Translations under genes and position numbers: made by a program
Notes under the pieces: model-generated
The model's database searches: none
What the model saw: only the letters and a program-made list of their open reading frames with translations
What the model was told of the DNA's origin: nothing
Assembly: GCA_946619625.1 (NCBI GenBank)
Contig: CAMOMF010000016.1
Coordinates: 1-19,686 of the forward strand
Length of the DNA: 19,686 bases
Direction: 5' to 3'
DNA from: an uncultured Bacteroidales bacterium
GTDB taxonomy: Bacteria > Bacteroidota > Bacteroidia > Bacteroidales > Paludibacteraceae
In this document: in pieces, positions 14,750 to 19,686 of the stretch
How the letters are laid out: each line of letters begins with the position of its first letter
How positions within the stretch are numbered: position 1 is the stretch's first letter

Positions 14750-14840
14750 AGGAACTTCCCTCATTGGACTGAAGGCGTATAATTCCATTTTCATTCAACG
14801 TTCAACTAATACGGGAATAAATCTAAGTTCCCCTTGACAA

Positions 14841-15158
14841 ATGGACAACGAATTTCTGCAAACCGAAGAAAAAATAGTCCGCTACCTCAAAACGGTGTAC
14901 GACCCCGAAATCCCTGTCAACATCTACGACATGGGACTCATCTACAAGATTGACCTGCAAGACGATGGCAACTTGGTCATCGACATGACCCTCACCGCAC
15001 CTTCTTGCCCCGCTGCCGATTTCCTCGTCGAGGATGTTACGCAGAAAATGCGCTCCATCGACGAGGTCAAGGACGTGCAGGTCAACATCGTCTTCGAACC
15101 CGAATGGACCAAAGACATGATGTCCGAAGAAGCCAAAATTGAACTTGGATTTGCCTGA
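14841..15158 (+). CDS. MIP18/DUF59 family Fe-S cluster assembly protein
   Basis: Cytoplasmic protein of 105 residues made of one DUF59 (MIP18, SufT/PaaD-like) domain. The family signature DPEIPVNIYDMGLIY is at 21-35. The conserved cysteine C56 lies in TLTAPSCPA, near the usual cluster or metal site. Stand-alone DUF59 proteins help mature iron-sulfur proteins, often beside Suf components; no suf gene is in this window. The stop codon (15156-15158) is one base from the lpxH start, so translation of the two is probably coupled. A weak inverted repeat in the preceding gap (14751 and 14825) is of unclear meaning. The gene family is clear; the client proteins are not. Confidence 0.92.
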   Translation: MDNEFLQTEEKIVRYLKTVYDPEIPVNIYDMGLIYKIDLQDDGNLVIDMTLTAPSCPAADFLVEDVTQKMRSIDEVKDVQVNIVFEPEWTKDMMSEEAKIELGFA

Positions 15159-15159
15159 C

Positions 15160-15918
15160 ATGATCTATTTCCTCAGCGACGCACACCTCGGCTCGCGCCT
15201 TATCGCCGACCCGCAACAGCACCAACAACGTCTCATCCGCTGCTTGCAATCCATGCAGGCGGATGCCGAGCAGGTCTTCCTGCTGGGCGACATCTTCGAT
15301 TTCTGGTGCGAGTTCTTCTACGGACGCGCCGGCAAGCCCCACGGGTTCGACGATGTCCTGCAGGCGCTGCGCGAACTCACTGCGCACTGCCCCGTGCATT
15401 TCTTCATCGGAAACCACGACATCTGGACCTTTGGATGGCTCGCTCAACAGACAGGCATGCAGATTCACAAAAAGCCGCTCGACATCACCCTACACGGCAA
15501 GCGCTGTTTCCTCGCACACGGCGACGGACTCGCTTCCTCCGACAGGCGTTTCCTCTTTATCCGAGCCCTCTTCCACAACCCCTTGGCGCAGTTCCTTTTC
15601 CGCCTCGTACCGCCCGCGCTCGGCAACCATATCGGCTATTCATGGGCGCAGTCCTCGCGGCGCAAGCACCTCGCCGTCCCCAACCTCTACATGGGTGAGA
15701 ACAACGAGGAACAGATTATCTTCGCCAAGCACCACGAGCAAACCACCCACTACGACTACTATATCTTCGGGCACCGGCACCTCGAGATGAATGTGCTCCT
15801 CGCTACACGCGCGCAGGTCATCGTCCTTGGCGACTTCTGCGACCACCAACAGTACGGAGCCATCGACTCCGAAGGACACTTCTCTTTTCTGCAAGGGAAC
15901 TTCGAACAAGCATTATGA
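15160..15918 (+). CDS. lpxH: UDP-2,3-diacylglucosamine diphosphatase
   Basis: Metallophosphoesterase of lipid A synthesis that cleaves UDP-2,3-diacylglucosamine to lipid X and UMP at the inner face of the inner membrane. Using the ATG at 15160 the protein has 252 residues. An upstream TTG at 15139 lies inside the DUF59 gene and is not favoured. Metal-site motifs are in family order: D7 and H9 (SDAHLGS), D44 (LLGDIFDFW), N85-H86-D87 (GNHD), H120-D122 (AHGDG), and H206 with H208 (FGHRH). The CEFFYGR and SSRRKH segments agree with Bacteroidota LpxH relatives. The start follows the DUF59 stop by one base. The last two codons (Leu, stop) are already part of a tandem repeat array that continues downstream. 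Confidence 0.9.
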   Translation: MIYFLSDAHLGSRLIADPQQHQQRLIRCLQSMQADAEQVFLLGDIFDFWCEFFYGRAGKPHGFDDVLQALRELTAHCPVHFFIGNHDIWTFGWLAQQTGMQIHKKPLDITLHGKRCFLAHGDGLASSDRRFLFIRALFHNPLAQFLFRLVPPALGNHIGYSWAQSSRRKHLAVPNLYMGENNEEQIIFAKHHEQTTHYDYYIFGHRHLEMNVLLATRAQVIVLGDFCDHQQYGAIDSEGHFSFLQGNFEQAL

Positions 15919-15988
15919 TATTATTATGTTATTATTATGATATTATTATGTTATTATTATGATATTATTATGTTATTATTATGATATT
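15912..15988. repeat. 11/22-bp AT-rich tandem repeat spanning the lpxH stop
   Basis: Seven exact 11-base units alternate ATTATGATATT and ATTATGTTATT, giving 3.5 copies of a 22-base unit over 77 bases. There are no mismatches beyond the alternation. The first unit supplies the last Leu codon (in part) and the TGA stop of lpxH. No spacers and no inverted symmetry are present. The remaining gap to mazG (15989-16088) shows no clear signal. Confidence 0.95.
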
Positions 15989-16088
15989 AGCATACTTCCT
16001 TGCCTCTGATCCCGCTCCTCAACTATGACAAGAGCGCGTCATCTCCCACTCACAATACTCACCATAACCGAATAAACAACTATCTACA

Positions 16089-16913
16089 ATGAATACAAGA
16101 CAACAACAACTCGAAGCCTTCGACCGACTCCTCACCGTCATGGATGAATTGCGCGAGGGATGCCCCTGGGACCGCAAACAGACCTTCGACTCCCTCCGTG
16201 AGAACACCATCGAGGAAACATACGAACTTGCTGCCGCCATCACCTCCGGCGACCTCCACCAGGTTGCCAAAGAGCTCGGCGATGTACTCCTACATGTCGT
16301 TTTCTACGCCAAAATGGGCAGCGAGAAAGGTGAGTTCGACATCGCAGACGTATGCAACATGCTCTGCGACAAACTCATTTTCCGCCACCCGCACGTCTAT
16401 GGAGTCGAGAAAGCCGCACAATACGGCAACCTCGACATCCCCAACGCCAAGGACATGACTGCCGATGAGGTCACCAAGCTTTGGGAACTCGTCAAGCAGC
16501 GCGAAAAAGACGGCAACAAAACCATCCTGAGCGGAGTGCCCAAAGCACTGCCCTCACTCATCAAGGCGTACCGCATTCAGGAAAAAGCCGCCAACGCTGG
16601 CTTCGATTGGGACGAACCTTCGCAGGTATGGGACAAGGTCAAAGAGGAAATACGCGAGTTTGAGGACGAAGCCAAGGCGGGCAACCACGACCGCATGGAG
16701 GCGGAACTGGGTGACGTCATCTTCGCCATCGTCAATGCGGCACGCCTTTACCACCTCGTGCCCGACAATGCACTCGAGCGCACCAACCAGAAATTTATCG
16801 CGCGCTTCGGCTACCTCGAGCAGAAAGCACGCGAACAAGGACGACACCTCGAAGACATGACCTTGGACGAGATGGAACAAATCAGGCAGGAAAGCAAGGC
16901 GCTCTATCATTGA
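16089..16913 (+). CDS. mazG: Nucleoside triphosphate pyrophosphohydrolase
   Basis: House-cleaning enzyme that hydrolyses NTPs and dNTPs to NMPs and pyrophosphate. At 274 residues it has the two-domain MazG length. Domain 1 carries CPWDRKQT (25-32), EETYE (42-46) and KELGDVLLHVVF (61-72), the Mg-binding helices. Domain 2 repeats the pattern near residues 187-220 (EEIREFEDE, then AELGDVIFAIVN). Both metal-binding helix pairs look intact. The ATG at 16089 lies 170 bases downstream of lpxH, behind the AT-rich repeat array. No Bacteroidota promoter is seen in that gap, so it may be read from the 14.4-kb promoter. The gene is convergent with the lipoprotein gene on the other strand, with 45 bases between stops and only a weak 4-bp hairpin. 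Confidence 0.95.
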   Translation: MNTRQQQLEAFDRLLTVMDELREGCPWDRKQTFDSLRENTIEETYELAAAITSGDLHQVAKELGDVLLHVVFYAKMGSEKGEFDIADVCNMLCDKLIFRHPHVYGVEKAAQYGNLDIPNAKDMTADEVTKLWELVKQREKDGNKTILSGVPKALPSLIKAYRIQEKAANAGFDWDEPSQVWDKVKEEIREFEDEAKAGNHDRMEAELGDVIFAIVNAARLYHLVPDNALERTNQKFIARFGYLEQKAREQGRHLEDMTLDEMEQIRQESKALYH

Positions 16914-16958
16914 CGCGCCACCTGCTCCGCCCCTCTCTACAAGGGCAGAACGGACAAC

Positions 16959-17447
16959 CTAACGGCTCACGATATTCATTATCAGCACCTCCTCGGTGGG
17001 CGAATACTTCGAGTCACTCACCACCGTGAACTTCAGCGGAGTCGAGCCGGCTTTCTTAGGAACAACCACTATCGGCAAGCCCAGATAATTATACCCCATG
17101 GGGCAATACAGGTCCAACGCCACCGTATCCGACTGAGGCAGCAACAGGCTCGTTATCTGTCCCGACAAGATCGCCCGCACGTTCATATACGCAGTGTCCC
17201 ATTTGATATGGGCGGAAATCAGGTTGTTCCCAAGCGAAGCGAAGCCCACCGCTGCCGTCAGCGTGTCACCCACGTGCACACTGTCCACATTGTACAAGCC
17301 CGACAACTCGTCAAACCGATAGGTCAGACTGTCACCCGAAGACGACGTAAACGTACTCATCGACACCTGCGGAGTATAATGACTCTGCGTGTTCAAACAA
17401 CTGCTAAACAGCACTACTAACAAAAGAACGGGAAAGATTCGCTTCAT
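16959..17447 (-). CDS. Small lipoprotein of unknown function
   Basis: Predicted lipoprotein of 162 residues from the ATG at 17447; two further in-frame ATGs at 17450 and 17459 would add up to four residues. The signal peptide MKRIFPVLLLVVLFSSC ends in a lipobox-like FSSC, with the cysteine as the lipid anchor. The mature part is rich in beta-strand-like alternation (SLTYRFDELSGLYNVDSV, LPIVVVPKKAGSTPLKFTVVSD), as in an immunoglobulin-like or beta-sandwich fold. I recognise no family. It lies 37 bases downstream of tRNA-Leu on the same strand, with no separate promoter or terminator seen, so it may share the tRNA promoter. The C-terminal gene end converges on mazG. Confidence 0.75.
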   Translation of the reverse strand: MKRIFPVLLLVVLFSSCLNTQSHYTPQVSMSTFTSSSGDSLTYRFDELSGLYNVDSVHVGDTLTAAVGFASLGNNLISAHIKWDTAYMNVRAILSGQITSLLLPQSDTVALDLYCPMGYNYLGLPIVVVPKKAGSTPLKFTVVSDSKYSPTEEVLIMNIVSR

Positions 17448-17484
17448 CATAACGAACATTATGTCATACTAATGAATTGTTTTG

Positions 17485-17566
17485 TGCGGCATATAGGACT
17501 CGAACCTACACGACTTACGTCACCAGATCCTAAGTCTGGCGCGGCTACCAATTACGCCAATGCCGC
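17485..17566 (-). tRNA. tRNA-Leu (anticodon UAG)
   Basis: The 82-nt gene folds as a class II tRNA. The acceptor stem GCGGCAT pairs with ATGCCGC, and a D-arm contains TTGGTAG. The anticodon stem CCAGA/TCTGG has the loop CTTAGGA, giving anticodon UAG, and G37 follows it. A variable arm of about 12 nt is followed by the T-loop TTCGAGT and discriminator A. The 3' CCA is not encoded (genome reads ACA). It decodes CUA, and by wobble other CUN leucine codons. A clear promoter lies just upstream on the minus strand. Confidence 0.95.
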
Positions 17567-17577
17567 TCGAAATCGGG

Positions 17578-17611
17578 TGCAAAGTTAACACTTTTTTTTG
17601 AATTGACCAAA
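17578..17611 (-). promoter_or_regulatory. tRNA-Leu promoter
   Basis: On the minus strand TTTG (17611-17608), 20 bases including an eight-A run, then TAACTTTGCA (17587-17578). The -7 box ends 11 bases before the mature tRNA 5' end. The -33 element lies only 3 bases from the ATG of the divergent M16 peptidase gene. Confidence 0.82.
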
Positions 17612-17614
17612 TTT

Positions 17615-18847
17615 ATGGCAGAAAAAATCAATATTTTTACACTTTCGAATGGAATTAGAGTCATTCACATGCGCAATTCCTCACATATTGCGTACTCCGG
17701 CGTAATGGTCGGAACCGGCACACGCGATGAAAAACCCGAAGAAAACGGCATGGCGCATTTCATCGAGCACACGCTCTTCAAGGGAACGCAGAAACGCTCT
17801 GCCACGCAACTCATCAACCGGATCGAGAACATCGGAGGCGAACTCAATGCCTACACCACCAAGGAGGAAACGGCTTTCTATGCTGCCACACTACCCGCCT
17901 ACATCGGACGAACACTCGAACTCCTGGCTGACATGCTCTTCCACCCGGCTTTCCCAAAAGAAGAACTCGACAAGGAACGCCAAGTCATCTACGATGAAAT
18001 CGAGAGTTACAACGACTCCCCCTCCGAACTCATCTACGACGACTTCGAGAGTCTTGTCTTCGACGGCTACGCAATCGCACAACCCGTACTCGGCACACGA
18101 CGCACGCTCCGATACTTCACCGCCGACAAAGCCGGACGATTCATGGCGGAAACCTATACACCCGAACGCATGGTCGTCTTTGTCTTGGCGGATGTACCTT
18201 TCACCAAAGTGCTCACCTACGCCGAACGATACTTCAGCAACTCACCTTATATTATGCACGCAGGGGCGCGCACACGAGTGACTCCCGCTGCCTACACACC
18301 CAAAAACGCCGACTACCACCGACACACCCACCAGGCACACGTCATGCTCGGCAGCCGCGCATACCCCATCGGGCACCACAAGCAGTTGGCACTCTACCTG
18401 CTCAACAACATACTCGGCGGAGGAGCCATCAACTCCCGACTCAACATGTCTATACGCGAGCACAAAGGACTGGCATACACGGTTGAAAGTCAATACACCC
18501 CACTCTCCGACACAGGATACTGGTCCGTCTACTTCGCCACCGACCCCGAAAACCGCGAACGCTGCATCCGACTCGTCATGGACGAACTCTCCCGACTGGC
18601 ACAAACACCACTCTCCACCACCGCCCTACACCGCGCTCTTTGCCAAATCAAAGGACAAATGGCGGTCAGCGCAGACAACAACGAAAACACCGCCCTCTCC
18701 ATGGCGAAACAGCTCCTACACACCGGCAACGTCTTTAGTTGGCAGCACGCTCTCGATAGGATGAGCACTTTCACACCCGAATTTCTCCTTCGCACAGCAC
18801 AAGAAGCATTCGCCTTGGACAGTATTTCACTACTACAATACGTCTAA
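17615..18847 (+). CDS. M16 family zinc metallopeptidase
   Basis: Pitrilysin/insulinase-family peptidase of 410 residues, the two-domain single-subunit size found in bacterial homologues of mitochondrial processing peptidase. The inverted zinc motif HFIEH gives H48, E51 and H52, with the third ligand E128 in YDEIESY. The N-terminal SNGIRV and GTRDE segments are typical. The C-terminal domain has GLAYTVESQYTPLSDTGYW, matching the substrate-binding R/Y region. All catalytic residues are present, so it should be an active subunit. No signal peptide is visible, so it is probably cytoplasmic. The ATG at 17615 is preferred to a TTG at 17603. No plus-strand promoter is evident, because the space upstream is taken by the tRNA and its promoter. 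Confidence 0.93.
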   Translation: MAEKINIFTLSNGIRVIHMRNSSHIAYSGVMVGTGTRDEKPEENGMAHFIEHTLFKGTQKRSATQLINRIENIGGELNAYTTKEETAFYAATLPAYIGRTLELLADMLFHPAFPKEELDKERQVIYDEIESYNDSPSELIYDDFESLVFDGYAIAQPVLGTRRTLRYFTADKAGRFMAETYTPERMVVFVLADVPFTKVLTYAERYFSNSPYIMHAGARTRVTPAAYTPKNADYHRHTHQAHVMLGSRAYPIGHHKQLALYLLNNILGGGAINSRLNMSIREHKGLAYTVESQYTPLSDTGYWSVYFATDPENRERCIRLVMDELSRLAQTPLSTTALHRALCQIKGQMAVSADNNENTALSMAKQLLHTGNVFSWQHALDRMSTFTPEFLLRTAQEAFALDSISLLQYV

Positions 18848-18933
18848 AACGCACCTTTAATAACGAAAAAACAACAAAAAACACCAAATAATTACCAAAA
18901 AGTTACTATTTTGCGCATTTTTCTGACAAAAAG

Positions 18934-18967
18934 TTTGGTGGATTCAAAAAAAAGTAGTAACTTTGCA
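18934..18967 (+). promoter_or_regulatory. Distal promoter of the SusC-like gene (P1)
   Basis: TTTG (18934-18937), 20 bases with an eight-A run, then TAACTTTGCA (18958-18967). It is a full Bacteroidota consensus match and closely resembles the tRNA-Leu promoter, including the ATTCAAAAAAAAGT spacer. The leader to the ATG at 19124 would be about 150 nt. Confidence 0.82.
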
Positions 18968-18968
18968 C

Positions 18969-19037
18969 CGCGAAAGTATCGCGACAGGACCATTAGACTA
19001 CCTTACACCACCGTGAAAGGCAGACTTTGGGTCCCTG
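18969..19037 (+). other. Structured 5' leader of the SusC-like gene
   Basis: Hairpin A is CGCGA-AAGTA-TCGCG (18969-18983), at or next to the P1 start point. Domain B pairs CAGGACC (18985-18991) with GGTCCCTG (19030-19037), with one bulged base. It encloses an inner stem of CCTT-A-CAC (19001-19008) with GTG-A-AAGG (19013-19020) around CACC. No U-run follows, so it is not a simple terminator. Confidence 0.45.
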
Positions 19038-19051
19038 ATTTGTTGAATATA

Positions 19052-19082
19052 TTGAACTATATTTGACTGTACACTATATTTG
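19052..19082 (+). promoter_or_regulatory. Possible proximal promoter of the SusC-like gene (P2)
   Basis: TTG (19052-19054), 20 bases, then TATATTTG (19075-19082), which fits TAnnTTTG. The 11-mer ACTATATTTGA occurs twice (19056-19066 and 19073-19083), giving two candidate -7 boxes; only the second has the 20-base spacing. The leader from here would be about 35 nt and would skip the structured domain. Confidence 0.4.
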
Positions 19083-19123
19083 AATAATATTTTGATTACA
19101 ATAACGGATAAAAAAGCAGTACA

Positions 19124-19686
19124 ATGAAGAAACTTTTTACATTGCTTACCCTAACGCTCCTGTCAGTAGTCGCTTTTGCTGACAGGCAGATTAGTGGTCT
19201 CGTAGTGGACGAGAGTGGTGAACCGGTAGTTGGCGCTTCTGTGCAGGTTACCGGAACCAACAAGGGCACTATCTCCGATTACGACGGTGCCTTCACTATC
19301 TCCGTCCCTGATGATGCAAAGACGCTCACCGTTTCCTTCATAGGCATGAAGACCGAAGAAGTGAGCATCAAAAACAACATGAGAATCACTCTGCATGAGA
19401 ATACCGAGGTGATTCAAGACATCGTCGTTACCGGTTACGGCAACGTCTCCAAAGGCTCGTTTGCAGGTTCTGCACAAGCCGTGGACGCTGAAACAATCGA
19501 AAAGAAGAGTCCTTCCGAGATTTCCAAGGCTCTCGCCGGCGAAGTGGCAGGCGTACAGGTTGCCAACACCAGCGGACAACCGGGGACCAACGCAAGCATC
19601 CGTATCCGTGGTATCGGCTCCGGTTTAGCAGGCGGGGGCCCACACTTTATTTTGGAGGGGGGTTTCCACACGGGGGGACAACCTTC
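19124..19686 (+). CDS. SusC/RagA-family TonB-dependent receptor, N-terminal part
   Basis: Partial gene cut by the right edge; 187 codons are visible and the frame stays open. These outer-membrane receptors import glycans or peptides together with a SusD-like lipoprotein, using TonB energy. A signal peptide (MKKLFTLLTLTLLSVVAFA) precedes a carboxypeptidase-D regulatory-like beta domain (ISGLVVDESGEPVVGASVQV to about residue 88). The TonB-box region DIVVTGYG comes next, and then the plug domain with ALAGEVAGVQV and IRIRGIGS. The last ~20 residues (after GIGS) no longer match the family and lie in G-homopolymer sequence, so they are probably read errors at a contig end. The substrate cannot be inferred without susD and enzymes downstream. 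Upstream lie one strong and one possible promoter. Confidence 0.93.
   Translation, partial: MKKLFTLLTLTLLSVVAFADRQISGLVVDESGEPVVGASVQVTGTNKGTISDYDGAFTISVPDDAKTLTVSFIGMKTEEVSIKNNMRITLHENTEVIQDIVVTGYGNVSKGSFAGSAQAVDAETIEKKSPSEISKALAGEVAGVQVANTSGQPGTNASIRIRGIGSGLAGGGPHFILEGGFHTGGQP

Noticed and set aside
14751..14831. Inverted repeat GGAACTT / AAGTTCC around the cupin-DUF59 gap
   Set aside because: Seven base pairs with a loop of about 67 bases and no U-run; too weak to call a terminator or operator.
15912..15988. dif/XerCD site because TTATGTTA recurs in the array
   Set aside because: All copies are in the same direction; the inverted CATAA arm and 6-base spacer of a dif site are missing. A similar half-match at 13131-13141 overlaps the trxA start and also lacks a left arm.
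16922..16958. Bidirectional terminator between mazG and the lipoprotein gene
   Set aside because: Only a 4-bp CCCT/AGGG stem without a T-run could be found.

Overview
The window looks like chromosomal DNA of a Bacteroidota bacterium, most likely order Bacteroidales and plausibly Prevotellaceae. Four things support this: promoters of the Bacteroidota type (TTG or TTTG, exactly 20 bases, then TAnnTTTG), starts without a Shine-Dalgarno, a SusC/RagA-type TonB-dependent receptor, and the Bacteroidota form of the division/cell-wall (dcw) cluster. The genus cannot be fixed from the sequence alone. Coding density is high, and no transposase, phage gene or CRISPR is visible.

Left part (1-7914, minus strand). 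This is a dcw operon read right to left: rsmH, an ftsL-like gene, a PASTA-containing penicillin-binding transpeptidase, murE (meso-DAP type), mraY, murD and the 5' end of ftsW. It makes lipid-linked peptidoglycan precursor and the septal synthesis machinery. mraZ, which normally heads the cluster, is absent upstream of rsmH. The promoter region is unusual: a 137-bp hairpin-rich segment lies between two identical 12-bp copies of the -7 box. The murE-mraY gap holds a heptamer tandem repeat next to a perfect DnaA-box sequence.

Divergent intergenic region (7915-8490). No credible gene is present. It holds a five-copy 11-bp tandem array, several hairpins including a degenerate duplicated motif, a 97-base purine-rich tract with a G-quadruplex motif, and the promoter of the rightward operon.

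Middle (8408-14346, plus strand). A likely single transcript carries a putative outer-membrane porin, clpC, trxA and a secreted alpha/beta hydrolase. It starts at a clear promoter and ends at a candidate terminator. The theme would be envelope function plus protein and redox quality control.

Right part (14359-16913, plus strand). A second promoter drives a small cupin, a MIP18/DUF59 Fe-S assembly protein, lpxH (lipid A synthesis) and mazG (NTP clean-up). An 11/22-bp tandem array starts inside the lpxH stop region.

Far right (16959-19686). On the minus strand a tRNA-Leu(UAG) with its own promoter is followed 37 bases later by a small lipoprotein gene. On the plus strand lie an M16 zinc peptidase and, after a structured leader with two candidate promoters, the beginning of a SusC-family receptor cut by the window edge. 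The last ~60 bases look like low-quality sequence.

Most genes are ordinary housekeeping genes. The parts worth a second look are the non-coding ones: the remodelled dcw promoter, the three short tandem arrays, the divergent control region and the SusC leader.
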